Of a stretch of DNA of 64,000 bases, positions 24,186 through 39,600 are shown one piece after another. A program made the position numbers and the translations under genes. The notes beneath the pieces are model-generated. The model saw only the letters and a program-made list of their open reading frames with translations. It was not told where the DNA came from and ran no database searches. The stretch comes from Kryptolebias marmoratus (taxonomy: Eukaryota; Chordata; Actinopteri; Cyprinodontiformes; Rivulidae). The stretch spans positions 19,193,567-19,257,566 of the forward strand of contig NC_051440.1 of NCBI RefSeq assembly GCF_001649575.2, given 5' to 3'. Numbering within the stretch: position 1 is the first letter of the stretch; every line of letters starts with the position of its first letter.

Positions 24186-27100
24186 TTAAGGGAAATAAAA
24201 ATAAAGAATTATGAAATACGCTTGCATTTTCTGAGATCATCATAAATGCAATTCTTTCTGTGCACAACTCATCCTCTCCACTTACATTGAATACAGTGTT
24301 TCTACAAATATAGTTGTTAGAAATCATCCTAAAATTGTGTTTCTGGGGTTTTTAATCAAAAAGGAGGCATCTGTGAAAGTATGTAGCAAAAAGACAACTG
24401 TTGCTAATATGGCTTTTATCCACTTAAAATCTGACATAGGAGAAGAGGGGATTTTAGTAGGCAGAATAACAAGATGAGAGGATTTTAGCTGTGTCTGAAC
24501 AAAATCAATGAACACTGAGAAAATAAATAGGTTAATCACTCAGAGTCAGCCATACTGAGTGGGTGGCACTCAAGCCACAGGTTCATAACAGTGATGAGAC
24601 AAATGAAAGACTGTCAATAACATGAAATATGAGACCGTCCCCATGTTACAGTTGTGCGTCTTGTGCAACATGCAGTGACAGGTGTTCATTAGATGGATGA
24701 CTTCTCCAGTCAGTTTAAAAAACACAAAATGGCTAGTAACTTTAAAAAATGGTCAACGTAAAAATGGAACTATTATGTCTGTTTCAAGTCTTCTTGATGA
24801 AAGTTTTACAATTTATACGACGTATGGATATTTTTTATCCTATGCTACATTTTGTCAACAGTATTTGCAGCTTGCAGATTTTCAGCTTACACCCACTCCA
24901 GGTCATGCTTGTGTCAAGTTAAATCTACTTGCAACTTGAATCAGAAAACATGCCTAAAAAGCGGCTGAATTTTACAATCATATCTAACTGGCAGCTGAAC
25001 CAGGTGAGCTATTTTTGTAACAATGAGTCATAAAATGTATATGCTTCTATCTCTGACATTGAAAGACCAGAGAATTTGTCTTGATCTGGTGAAATAAAAT
25101 ACTTCTGGATGTGTTTAGAAAAACTGGCACATTTTAAAAAATACTTCTGATCTGTATAATCTGTCTTTTACGTGACAACAGAACAATTTATGTAAGTGAT
25201 TATAGCTCATATTGATGTAGCCACTTTTAGGGGACTTTAATTGATACTGAAATCCAAGTTTGTGTCTGCTTGTCTCTAATTTCTCTATAAGATCTGACAT
25301 CTTGCTGACAATTTCTTGCTGGATTGAGGTTCTATGTGCATTGGCTTTACAGTCTGCAGACAGATGTTTTGTTGCTCCCTCGTCCAGCACACAATTAGGC
25401 ATGCTGTTGGAGCAGTTGTTATGTGGTCCAAAAGTTGCCAAGAACAATGCCTCATGTTACAGATACTAAGAAATCAGAGACACTGAGATTTTATGGATGT
25501 GTTTTGCAGAAACATTTAATAGTTTTCACTCTGAAGTGACTTTTTAGAACTCAACTATTCTCAGAAAAAGTCATTAAAACTGACTCTTGTATAAATGTGC
25601 CTTTGCAGTTGTCACGTAATGTAAACCACATCCTTGTCGCTTTTAATGTTAAATAATAAGTAATTAAAAAAATAAAAGAAAAAAAGCTTTTAACAAGTAT
25701 GAGTGGGGAAAAAAAAGTTGCTAACAAGAAGAAATAATTAAACCAACCAACTTTTGTTGACATGAAGGTCTGACGTAAAGAAGCCAACAGAAGCATATAC
25801 AGGACACCCATTTTGAATCTCCATAATTCCTCAAATTTTAGCATGGTGAATTAGGAAAACATTTTCTGCTCATCAGACTTTAATTTCCAATCTCTAAAAC
25901 ACTGTTGGAAAAAGCTAATGGTGACTTTTTAATTTTTTTTGCAATTCTAAACTTTAAATCCAGATAGATATCAAGATAGATGGATATAAGCTGAGATGAA
26001 GAGACATCAGACAGTTCAGAAACGTTTACACCTTAGAAGCAGTTATTTAAAACAAAGGTACAGAAATGCATGAGTAGGGATTCATGGTTATTCTGAGTCA
26101 GTTAAAATGAATTTTCAAACTTAGGGAGTTCAGTTATTTTTCCTCTATGTCTTACAGTTACAATAATGAGGCTAATAAAAATATTATCATCCAAACACCA
26201 ACATAGCCTCAAGTGATTAGTCATAACATGTCAACCATCTGGATGATTTTCTATTGGAAAGTAAATTGCTTACAGTCAATCCAGAACGCCTGGGGTCAAA
26301 ACATTTTAAGCCAGTAAACAGCAATAATGGTGGCAATAATTCAGACAATAGTGAAGACCTAGACAAGGATAAGTCAATAAAATCACAGTTTATTTCCAGA
26401 TAAAGTTGTCAAACACATTGAGACTTTTGGTGTTGCAGACAACAAAGGGAGGCAAAGAACAAAGAAAAAACCCTCAGTGAGTCAAATAATTTGGGTAACT
26501 GGAAAAATTGTAGGTTTGAGAGGAAAAAAGACAAAGGAAGAATGCTGACCACAACAAATTGGGGCAGTTTGAAGTTCAGTTATAAACATAATTAGGATAG
26601 TTTAAAAACAATTCTTACTTGATCTGATTTATTTTTCTGGAGCAATTCATATTGTACTTTTCAAAATGGCATTTTAAATGGAATGATAAAGTCAAGCTCA
26701 CACCACCAGGCTTAGATACATTGGCACAGTGAATCTTAAATACTGATTAAACATGATTAAATGGCCATACTTGATTCCTGAGTCCCATGTACTGTATGAC
26801 GTTTTGAAGTCATGCAGAGAAATCACTTAACCTCTTTCTTTTTTGAATAGGCATTAACATATATTATCACTAAAGAGTGAATTTGGACACAGAGACCATG
26901 TTGAAGCCTTAAAACAGGCTAACCAAATGGAGTCACAGGGTTTGGATTCCAGCCCACAGTAAATAACTAACAAAACTGCTACTAGTAATGTGTTGAAAAC
27001 CCACAGTAATTCATTTAGTAACATGTTGGAAATTTAAACCACAACAAGAAACAGAAGATATTGAATTGTTGATCGACCTGTTGCCAGTAAACTCCTGCAA

Positions 27101-30100
27101 ATCTGCATTGGAAAATTTAAAGTGACTGACAGATGACAGGAAGATTAAATCTGTAGTCTATCTAAAGCCTCCCAAAGCTGTTGTGTGACCATCTGTGATT
27201 CAACTGTTTTATTGATGGCAGAGCAACGAGTTGGACAGCAGAGCGTGGGCTGTAGTCTGTAAGAGTCAATCCTATATATACTTCACTTAGCTTTATTGAT
27301 GGACCTGCATTTAATGCTATGTCCATTTGGCAGCAGCTAGTAGTAGTTAGTAAGGGCCACACTTCAGAGTGTTTTGAAGTACTTTTAAGATCTACACACA
27401 AGCTGCACAAGTTGAATGATTATGGTTCTTTGACTTGGTTGCTAGGCACTGACAAAAAGTCAAGTTCTCCACTTTTACAAGTTATTTCAACATTCTATGT
27501 TGTAGTCTTAATTTGAAAGAAAACAGCCTCTTCTCAAACAATGAAAATTAAATAAACAATGTTAGTTTAAAATTTGATTTGAACTTAAAGCAAATTAAAG
27601 TGTCTTTAAAAACAAATACTTGTGATTGTTCATTATTCTAAACCATGAGAAGTCAAGTGGCTGCAACCTAGCTCACGTTTACTGCTATACACCTTCAAAA
27701 TCCAAACAAACGGATCTTATTTCAAGACATACAGGAAAGTTCATATCATTGGCTTTAGAGGTGGAAAAATGCTTCTGTTTGTGTTAAACAATTTGTGCTT
27801 AATTTTATGTTAAAAAGTATAGGTTTTTTATATAAATACCTAGAATGGAAAGAGAAAGATGTGTTTATGTGCATATTTGTCTTATTCATTACATATGATG
27901 TTCTTTTAATAACATATTTTCCTTTTGGAGTAAAAGAGGAAAGAAATCTAAAACTCAAAAATGGGAAGTCTTTATAACAAATGTGTGCAAACATATATAG
28001 ACATATTTTACCATCACACACAATGAGATAATAGGCCAAGCAGAGCTGACACATCTTAAGTATAACACTTATAGATTAACAGAAAGGTGCTGGGATTTAT
28101 TTATTCATATTAATTTGATGTTGAGTTGACATTGGCAAGAAAATTAACACTTTGAAATTGGCAAAACATTCCTGGTAAACATTTAGACCATGGATAGTAG
28201 CTCAAATAAAGCTCAGCTTCCACTGTGCACTATTCTTGACTGTAAAATTTATTCAGATGTTTAATCAATATTGTATCAATGCCACAGAGAACAGCTTGTA
28301 ATTTGGGTTTCTAACCTCACTAATGTAACAATGATGTGCTAACAATATATGACACATTTTACCACAAATACACATACCAACTGATTTGCAAATTCTGAGC
28401 ATGGATGTAGAATTTCAATGAATCAAACAACTGAAAACCAAAGTGGGAAGTGTTTAATAGGTGTAAAATTAATAGAAATGGATACAAATCCATCATGCAC
28501 ACAGCCAAACGGCTTTAAAGAGGTACACAAAGAACATGGATTTAGAACAACCTCATGAAGCCTTAAGATGACTACAGTATGACAAAAAAAAAACCCAAAA
28601 CAATAGCTGTTTCTTAACAAACCAATCTGTCGTAGTTTTCATTGCCTTACAAAATAAACTAAAAGAGGCACATCACCTGTGATAACCTGATGACAGTTTG
28701 TCGTGAATAATTCCAGCACTGCACTAAACGATCAGGAGAACCTCTGGTTGCTGGCATTAGATGATGGATAGTCTAGAAGTAAACCTAAAATGAGACAGTC
28801 ACAAAGCTTGTCTTGTACTCCCATATGGCTATTGTCATTAAAGAGCTTCATAATCTTTGGAATTCCTCCCTAAAACCAAATGACAGTGATTTATATTGAC
28901 TATAAGTTTCAGCCAAAAATTTGCTCTCTCTTTTTTAATTTGCAGTCAAATTCCCTTTCTTGCTCTGGGCAATGTTGTCTCAAGTTTCTGTTCCGCCTCA
29001 TCTCTCTTTCTAGCATTTGACTCTTGGAGTAATAATTGCCTCAAACAAAATCCTTTAAATGCACAGATCTGTGAAAAGTGTTGTAATAAAGGCTACTGGT
29101 CTTGAGGCAGTGAAATTCTGCATTTATGATGCCACCATAGTGCCTTGCTGTTATAGATATGGGAACATAATGTTCAAGTCTTTTGGTGGATTGAACTTGA
29201 ACTTGGATTATGTTTTTTTCCAATCCAAGTGTGTTTTTTTTAGGTCTGTTAATATGTACAGGTTGGCTAAAATATTTATGTACAACAATACAAACAATTT
29301 TGTGTTTGGTCAATCTGATATTTGTATTCTTTAATATAGTTTAGTTTCATTCTTTTTTCTTTTTCTTTTGTCTTTTTTGGGTATACAACTCATCAGTCAG
29401 TGTACAGTACACAAATATGGTACAGGAAATATATATATAGGAAATACAACAACTATTTATACAGAGAAATATGGTAAAAACTGGCCAAATACTCTTTAAC
29501 TATTAGAACAGAACACACATAAAAAATATATTTTTTTTTTTATTGGGCAAAACATCACAACCATAACGAATTTTGTGGTTATGGCAGCTATTTTAAGCTC
29601 AACACCGAATCTATAAACCTTATTGTAAATAAATGTAATGTTACTGTCTTTAAAGGTACCACTTTATCAAATAAAGAGTTGTGAACAAAAAAAAATCATA
29701 ATTGATTAAAAAAAAAGACTGAGCCAGGGGCTTTTCAAGACTTTAATTTACATGAGTACTTTTTTGTTTGTCACCCTGAGTATAATCAATGATTCCTCAG
29801 ACTCTGATGAAATGGAGTGCATCAGTTAATTAGTTTTCTTTGGACAATGCTCTTCTGTAAACTACCACAACAAGATATTTTATTTTCAAACAAGAAAAAT
29901 AATCCTATGATCTACTCCTGGCAATTGTATTCAATTTGAGATACAACAAATGTATTAGAAATTCTCTCCACTATATTTCACTGTTGGATGAATTGTACAG
30001 AATTGTATTTCAGCATTACTTCAGCACCTGGCCTGACTCGTGATTATTTATGACTGCTGTGTCACTGTTGCTGGCAAAACTCCACCTTATTTCCACTGTC

Positions 30101-32742
30101 ATTAACATCGCAAAATCAATTACACAAAAATGGTAAATATCAGTGTGTACACAGTAAAATGTAATCCCCTCAGACTACTTGGCCTGTAAATGTAAATGCA
30201 GCAAAGGCAGACTTGAGAGATAGAGAAAACTCAATTTGTTGTTTTATAAACCAGTAGAAGTCAGTTTTGGCCTATAGAAATATTCTTTTTCTTAAAGATA
30301 CTATTCAGATGATCATTTCCTTATGAAAAGTACTATCAATGCACTTTTGTGTCTGAGTAGTTCACAAACTTATTAAGATAGGACTGGCAGCAGATTGGAT
30401 TGAGAAATTGTTATTTCAAGAAACAAACAAACAAGAAACTTTAAAAAATATTTTAAATTCATAATTTATTGCAGCTTTCCTGCATAAAAGGATGTTTAAA
30501 AATGTGTTTATTTTTTAAAAATCAAAAAACTGAAGTACCTAATAAACTAGTATGCCCACAATTGAAAAGTATTTTTTCATAATCAAAACCTTAGGGCACA
30601 TTTAAAATGTGTTATTAAAATTCAACTTAAAGCTGTAATATTCCAATAATTACAAATACTCAGTCTTAAGTTAAAATATAAAATGCTTTGATGTAGAGGC
30701 AAATGTACATTACCACTTTTGCATTAATAAAACGTGACTGATCTTTAGTTTGTTTTTTTTGTTGTTGTTATTTACTATGTTGGTACGCACACCTAAAGTT
30801 TTGTGGTGAATTATTTGGCTGTATGCTGTGCTGTAGTAGGTCAAGACATAAAATATAGTATCAATTGTTAAACATAATATTTGATTTATCAGCATTATAA
30901 TAAGTGATATGGAGAACAAAAAATAGTTTTTTTTTAGTTTTATTCATTACTGCAGTTCATAGTTTCAAAATTGAAAGTCAACTTTGTATATAAAAGATCA
31001 AGTATCTGATTCAGAAAACATGACCTCTATATCCAGATAGTAACAACAAAGCCCTCAGCATCAGTTTCATTCTTTTTTACCTTGGGCTATGAGGCTTTTT
31101 GTGTAATTCTTTTGAAAGATAATAGCAAACCAAGTCATTTTGCCCTAAGCAGTCTTGTGTTGACCATGTTGCAGCCTGAAGTTATATAGACTATACCTGA
31201 AGCACAAAAAAAGGTTCTAACTGCTCTTTCGCAGCTGATGTGCACCTGAATGCCTTGCAGGCTTGTTATTCTGAGGATGATTCAAAAAATCTCTACACTC
31301 TCCTTCAACATGGATGGTTGCCTTTTAAGCTCAGATTCTCTACCAGGGACCTGGCAAGCTGAGAAGTTTTGTATTTTAACAGTTTTTTTCTTAAGGAAAA
31401 AAAATCTGAGAGAGATCTCCACTGTAGCTCCTGAAACTTGCTGGTGCAACAATCTCATGATGTGGGTAATAGAAACAAGGGATCATTGTTTCATGTGCAT
31501 ACCACATTTTGGCATTTTATATATCACCCTCAACAAACTACAAAACAGGCTACTAGAGGCCTTCCCAAATGGCAGCAAAATCAAGAAAAAGGAACACAAA
31601 ACGTTTCATATATATATACACGTATATAAGTAGTAATGTGATATTTAACACCTGTGGTGGTATATCTTAAATTGACTTTTGGATTTGAAACTCATACTCC
31701 ACACAGCTGTTGCTGTAAATTCTAACAGTAATTTTTTTGTGTTCTACATCCACTACACCTGTCTGCATCTTTCACCTTGCTGTTATGTGCTGGACTCTTG
31801 CTTCACTTAGCAATTTGTTGCTGGGGCCAGCTTCCAGATGTAATCATGTATTTTTATTATTTCATCCTGAACAGTGACTCAGGTGCTTGCCAGTTCCAAA
31901 CCTCCAGTCATCCACTTTGTGTATAATCTCAGGGTGCTGGAGGTGGAGTGAAACCATACATGGACTGTGAGATGCTTTCCTAACTCGACATCAGTGGTTT
32001 GTTTTGCCTCTTTAGGCCTGACTACTCTACGGGAGGAGTGTTTGATGAGACTGACCTGTAAAAAGAAAAGTGTCCTGTCTGAAGTGGTACAACCTACTTT
32101 GAAACATAGTCTGACCAGACAGCTTCTTCTCCAGTTAAACTAATATTCCTTTTTACAATACAGTTCATTGATATGTCTGTAAAGATGCCTTTATTTGTTC
32201 ACTTGTAAATCACTTAAGACAGCCAGAAAGTGTTGTTTACAAAAGGTTTTACAAAACTGGGTGACTGACAGATTTCCTACAGAACTTTAGAAGCTATTTC
32301 TGTAAGAAATTTGTAGTATAGTCAGTTAGGTTTTGCTTTTATTATCTTTTTATTATCCTATGCAATTTCTTAAAACAAATAAAACCTAATGCTTTACTTT
32401 GCTAAAGCTATTCTTAATGTAATTAAAACAGGAAGCTTATCTATGTAATATGTGCTTATTTCAAGTTTATGTCGTTGTAGACATTGCATTAATGGGTTTA
32501 CACAAACAAAATTTTACTTTCCTTAAGGCTTGCTGCATCTTTTTTTAATCCAGAAACCGCGACCCCATTACATTAGCCAAAATCAACTTCTTTGCAGTTA
32601 AGAATTAGACAACATTTCCTTGCTAGAATAGAAATGTTGAAGTGTGATGGAAGTTAACTAAGCACAGACGCATGCAATGTGTTTTTCTGTTTGCTAGTGT
32701 AAAATGCAAGTAGTAATGTGAAATGCAATTGCTTTATGATGT

Positions 32743-32746
<4 letters not shown>
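24186..32746. other. Long non-coding stretch, nothing identified
   Basis: Over 8 kb of AT-rich DNA. Open frames (for example 25115-25447 and 31250-31633) are short, low in typical coding signal and match nothing I recognise. Only short homopolymers and TA-rich patches are visible. Confidence 0.6.

Positions 32747-32816
<70 letters not shown>
32747..32816. repeat. (AT)35 microsatellite
   Basis: Seventy uninterrupted bases of AT dinucleotide. Self-complementary, so it can extrude as a cruciform, and likely length-polymorphic. Confidence 0.99.
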
Positions 32817-32819
<3 letters not shown>

Positions 32820-33563
32820 TTTTGCTGTTAGTTTTTAAATGGCCTATATTAAAGTTCACTAATATTTATTCCTCATTCTTTGCCTGTGTTATGTTGCAGC
32901 CTCCCTCAAGGAATCATTTCAGGACATCTTGGCTTTTGTGTCCTCCAGAGAATTACGTTCCAGAAGCATTCTTTACATCCATGACATTTAGAAAAAAAAA
33001 TAACACCTGCATCCAATTTGGACATTAAATTTGTGAAAAAACTAGAGCTTTAATTTGGTTTAATTTCATGCCTTTGGGGGTGCAAAAGCCTTTGATCTGG
33101 ACATTCATCATCCAAATAGATTTTGTTCTTGCATTGAGCCTTAGATTAATGAATTGGCACAGTTAGAAGGATTTTTCCCTCTTAAGACCTGACCTTCAAA
33201 TGTGCACTTGCCAGTTGAAACAAGCACAATTTTACACAACAGTATGTGACTATATAAAAAAAAGCCATGTTTTAAAAGTAAGTCGATGAAGGCCACTTAG
33301 TAACAAACTGAACTGAGACAAAAGCTCAAATTCCTATGTGTTGTATCAAGTGATGTTTTAGAGTAATAGCAACAGAAAGTCCTTTGTTTGCATTATGTCG
33401 AATGATTCAGCCTTTTCCCAAGTTTGTAATGTGCATTTCACTCCACATATTTGTATTTTCAAACAAAACTGGAAAAATGATAATGTTTTGTTTTTACATT
33501 TTATGTGTTGTACCTTTTTGAGTTTCTGAAAAAATAAAAAAGAGAACAGTGATATTTGAAAAG
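32817..33563. other. Non-coding stretch, nothing identified
   Basis: AT-rich spacer between two microsatellites, with no supported feature. Confidence 0.55.

Positions 33564-33662
<99 letters not shown>
33564..33662. repeat. (TCTA)n microsatellite, about 25 copies
   Basis: Ninety-nine bases of perfect TCTA tetranucleotide, the complement of the TAGA arrays at 57813 and 58929. Confidence 0.99.
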
Positions 33663-36600
33663 GATCAGGTATGCAATGTATAACATTAACAAAGTATGCT
33701 GGTTAGATATCTTGTTCTTTAAGATGCTGACTGTATTATTTTTTTAATTTTTATTCTCAGGTTGTTTGATGTCATGGCACAGTATCTGAAAGAAAAGGGC
33801 AGCCATAGAAAACACTTTGTCTCTCTAAGACATCAAGCAAGCAAACTATTTATTGTTTCTTTCCAAAATATGATAAATATTGTCCACAAAACAGTGTGAT
33901 TTATCCTTACGATGTAGATAAATTGCTGTGTATTGGCCTGAAGAGCTGGTTATCCTGTGTTATGCCCTGCATCTGACTGCACTGGTAACACACATCTGAA
34001 CTAACCGCAACCTAGCTAAAGTTCGTAGCCTACTTTTTAAAGAACTTAACACAGAGTCATGTCTCCTCTTTGATGTGTGTCACAGGTTGGTTTTTGTAAT
34101 GGTTTCCTGTTTAAAACACAGCTCAGGGTCTCTTCGACTGCCTCCTCACTAATGCACCATTAAACTCCTCATTTTCTTATTTATTCTGCTCCTGAGGCTC
34201 AGTTAAATTAATGGGTGCTTAATGCCAGTGCATTGCTTGGTATTCCACTGTTTTTCTTATGTAATAAATGACTTCCAATAGAAACGCAGGGAAAAGGATA
34301 TTTCATTTTAATAAGGTGTTTAGGGACAATTTGTGTTGGCTACTTTTTATTTTCATTTTCAAATGAGTAATTATGAGTAATTAGATATTTTAAAGCAACT
34401 TTTTCCAAAATTCAAGCAATTAAAAAGATATAGAAAATCTATTCTATACTGAATGGTTGAATGAATTGTTTATTAAGTAAATTCAAAATGAATATTTGCA
34501 AATAAGATATTATGGTACAAATGGTCAGTCATTTGTTTTCTTCAAAAAGTTAGAACTTGACACCAACTTTCAGACAGTGTGTGTTGCTGCTGGCCCTGAA
34601 ACCTGTTTGCTCCCAGTTGGAGAGTCATCTTGGCAGATTATTTTTCATATACTTTGATAACACTAGATGGTGGAAATAAGACAACTATTAAAGATAAAAG
34701 CAGGAACAAAAGGAACATTGGCTAAGAAGTCAGAGTAAAGAAAAATACATGAATAAACTAGATATGTTTACCTGTTTGGAGTATAATTGAGTTGGGATTA
34801 TGTTACTACTGTGGGAATTAATTTATCCTGCTTTATCATATTCAGTGAATTTATTCTGCATCAGTTTTCAATGCAGCAGTTGAACATGGCAAACATGCAT
34901 ATAATTTACAGTATGATGACATAACGTCAATATTCTTAAGTATCTTATCAGCATTGATTTTAAACTTGACTACAAATGTTCTAAACTTAATCTATTATGT
35001 TCTGTGACTTCTTCTCTTTTCATGAGACATGAACTGGTTATGATTTTATAAGTTCACCAGACAGAGTTAAGTTCACAGGATCTTTTTTTTGTAATGTTAC
35101 TATTATAAAAAATAATACCTACATTAGTCGTAATGAATGTAACAACTTCCTTGCATATTTTCTCACAACTTTCAGTTTCTAGCAATATCAAAGGAAGTAA
35201 AATAAAACTAGTTTTCAAAAAGTGTGACTCACAATTTCTCAAAATCTGAGACAACTCATGCATATTCATAAGCTTTTTACCACACATATTTGGGTTAAAG
35301 TATGTATATAAGGATTTCCCAAAAGACTGAAAATATCATTTTTTTTCATATTTTGCTGTGTCGTGAAGTTTTTTGCAATTTAGATATATTAAAGAGTTTT
35401 CAGAAGTTGTATTATTTTTGAATTTCATTAAAAACAGCTTAATCATAATGCTAATATATGCATTTGCTTTTTTGAAAAGAGTTCAGCAGTTCAACCTCTG
35501 TACTAATTTTAGAATAAAATCTTTTTTTTCAAACCCAAAAGACAATCAGTCTTGACTGGCATAAAACTGTGAAGAATACTGAGGCATCTGATTTGTTATT
35601 TTGTAAAATTCTTCAACTAAGGCATCCAGCTTCATTAATTACACACGTATCTAATACAATAAACAGGATGAGCATTAACTTTATATGAAATGGAAATCTG
35701 AACTAACATGAACTCCTCAAAGTTACAAAACAAGGAATAACAAATAAGATGTAGGTGGACTGTTGAGTCTTAACCTGCAGAGCTGTCTCTCCTGTGTTGT
35801 ACCATGCATCTGTGGAAAGGTTGTTTTCTTTTCACCTGTGTTGAGGTGTGAACACTCCTTGTTGCACTGGCCCGCACACCCCGCACTGCTCAATTTGTGT
35901 TTGTGTGTTTGTCTGTCCTTAATTGAATCAGCTTCTGTCTTAGGGTCCTGTTTGGCTTGAAAGGCACTGAGATATTGTGTTTGGAGAAAATCCTTCTGAG
36001 TTTCTCAGATACTTCAACAAAAAATGGAATTACTATGTTTTTTGCACTTGTTCTTCTTTTTCTCCCTGTTCAGTTCTGTGGAGTGTGCTTAATATTTCCT
36101 GTCTGACTTGACAGATGCCCAGTTAGGATATCTTCTGGTTTGAAGAGTTTTTTTTTTTAAATGTGTTTGTGTTTTTTATCCTTCTCTTCTGCCTTAGTGA
36201 GGCCCAGCAACATGTAAGGAAATACTGGACACCATATAGAACCCCAGAAGTTTCGCCATGATTGTGTGCAGGGAGTAGTGTGACTTCAAGTCCTACATTC
36301 TGAGTGAGAAGATCCTGGTCCCAAAATGACAGAGTGGCAACTCCCAGAAACTGGGTCCTGTTGGTTTTAATTTCCAACAATGAGAGAAGACAGAGACTTT
36401 CAGTCTTGTGTTTCCTTACATGTTGATGGTGGGGATGTGCTCTGCTCAAACTTGTAAAATTTTAATAATGAAAAGTTTGTGTTTTAGTGGGTGGAGAGAG
36501 TCAATAACTGTTTGAGCTGGTGTTCTGTAAACTTTAATACTAAGGCCTCCAACTTTCTCCATGTTCACCAAACAGTCCAAAAAAGCCAGCTTGTTGTCCT

Positions 36601-39600
36601 TGGCATCTTGTTTTTCATATTCCTAAAACTCATTATTGACTAAGCAGTCAAAGACAGCTGTATTTTAACAAGCAGCCATTTTAAAAACCAACCTGTAACA
36701 TATATCAAGATGAGACATGCCTTTATGTTGAGTCCATAAGAAGCAGGCTGTGGACTTAAGCTAAATTAGTGTTAGCTTGCACAAAAGGGCAATAAAGGTG
36801 AAGAGATCTTGCTATTACCCCATAATAGTTAGTTATCTAGTGCAGTCTTTATAACAAATCTGACAAATAATTTATCAGCCTTTATTTGTGATGGTAACCT
36901 CCCTTTTTAATCCCAATCCCATGACTACCAGTGGCAGACATTGTAAATGTTTGCCACTCCAGGCACATGTCAAAGCAGTGCCACGCAGAACAATGATGTA
37001 GTTTCATTTTCTCTATTAGCTTGTTAAGAGTGTAATTCCTAGTTTACTGCAACATAAGCTCCTTCCTTATGTGGAGTCTGAAAATGGCATCACTAGTGTA
37101 AGGTAAAGAAATGTTATTATATATACTCAGTGATTATCCAAAGACATCAGATACTACTCTTTAGTATTGTTGATCTGACTTAAACATGAAAATGTTATTG
37201 TTTTACTGATTAAACAGTGTGTCAAAACGTTAAAGTCTGTCCCTGCTGTTTCTTAAAAAAGGATTAAATGAATGCACATGCTCAACAAAGAAACAATGTG
37301 AAATTATTTGTATGAGGTCCATGATTAGAATGCATGTGGACACATTTGTTTGTAAATAAAAAAAAAATAAAACAAATACAGTTGTGAACATATTGTGGAT
37401 TATATGTTGGTACATGTAGTTTTTGCATGGAGTTATTTTGGCCTGAGAGATCTTTGTGTTTATGCCTTTTAATAAATCCCTCCAACAAATCCCTGCCAAT
37501 ATTGTTACTGCAGATAAAAAAGAATTGGAAAATAAGTGAACTGAGAATAAAACCAGTGCTGTATTAAAGCTTTCTTTTCTGTAAGACTGTGTTGTAAAGG
37601 TTGAGACAAAAATCAGACAATAGAAAAAAAACAACAATAGTTTATTTACCATATTTTGTGTATGAACTACAAATTCTTGTCTCTATAATCAATCTTCATA
37701 TTTTTTAAAGGTCATGAAAGAATGCTTACATGAAAATCAATCTCTTATTCTGTTACAGTATGTTTCTCTATTTTCACTTTTTGAACAGGTTGTTGGCACA
37801 TGGAAAATCAAAAATTAAAAAAAGTATTTGTTTTTCATTTTATTTTCAAAATGTATTTTATAGTAAACTACCACTAGAACAGCATTCCCTCTCAGAAAAA
37901 AAAAATTATATGGAAAAAAAAGAATACTGGCTAGAAAATATTTAAATATCTTACACACATGAGACAGCTTAATTAAAATGCAACAAATTTAACAATGAAA
38001 ATTTTATATTCTTTTTGTCTATTTAAATTTAAAAAGAGAAGATGGTTACAGTCTTTAATGTAAAACTGAGTAAAACCTTGAACCATGTTGCACAACAAGG
38101 ACTTAAATCTGGAAAAATGACTCACACACAGGCCAACCTATGGTTTACAAATGTGTCACACCCCACAGAAGTAACAGAAATGACAGAAGTCCAAGTGGTG
38201 GAAAAAGTATGTTTGATTTGAGGTAATCCATTATTTATCCATTGTTTTAGTCAGTCTGGGATCATGTTGAACCTTATTTAAAGCAGTAATCCCCACATGT
38301 GTTATGTGCTGAATATTCAAACTAAATGACTGAAGTCCTTTGTTTCACTGATTTACATAGCAGAAACACACCACATTGTTGGTCTCCATGATGAACATAA
38401 AACAGCCACCTGCTTTTCTGTCTGAAATGGTATTAGAACTCCTATTCATAGATTCGACTCAAATTCTCAGACTTTTGTATCTGGCAGAGCATCTTTAAAA
38501 GGAATCTTTATTATTGTCCTGTTTAGAGAGAAGAGTATGAGGATATTTTATCTGATATGCATGTACACAAGATGTCATAGTCACTGACTAGTCTCAGGTT
38601 AATCTGAATAAATGTTTGTTTTGCCACACAAAGTACACCAGTTATTGCTAGGTCTTAGCAAATTGCATTTTTGATTTTATGTACCCTGTTTAATTTTGTA
38701 AACAAAAAAATGCCAGTGTAGGTTCTGATATTATATTCTGCTTCCTTAATTGATGATACAATTATGTGATTCCACCTGTTTTAAATCAGTTTTAAATGTA
38801 CCATTGAACATATTACATGTGCTCAGGTGGACATGATATTAATGTGTTTTTATTCTTCAGTTAGTGAGATTGAATTTATGCTAACTTAATGTTTACTTAT
38901 GGATATTTTATTTGTAAAGTAAATGCACAATTTAGAGTTTTGACAAAACTAGATCATAGGAATTTTTGCATAGACCTGCAGATATTACAGCTTTTAAATT
39001 TAACAGTTTTAGGAGAGAAACAAACTAAATGATTTTGCATTTTCAGCAAAATATGTGACTGAAACAAGGCATGCACATAGACTTACTGAACTTAACTTGA
39101 TCGTTCCTTTCCATTTCTTTTTTATTTTATAAATTTGTGGATAACTTTGTTTAAAAAAAAACAAAAATGGTACCAATTAAATTATCAGTAATTAGCAATA
39201 CTCTGAAATGAAAGAAATAATTTGTTTCTTTTTCAGTCATCTTTATTACTTTAAGAGGAATACTGTCTCAAACTCTCAATCTCAAATGTGTTTGAATGTA
39301 AGATAACATATTTCATGTTCATGGAATATGCTGCAAATCTGCAGTTATGATACTCTGGTGTAATTTCAAAGAAGCATGGCAGTGGCATGACTGTAATAGA
39401 TATTTTACTGTTGAGCAGAAACAGTACTCACTTGCTAAAAGAAAACCTAAGACCATCTGCCAAATGTCTGCCTAACCACTACATTTATGATGTCTGGCAC
39501 CATTTTTCACAGTGGGGACTCTAAAATGGTTTCTAGGATATGGGCACCTGCAGAACTTAGTCCATCCAAAGCCCATGGGCATATCAATTAAAATGTAAAT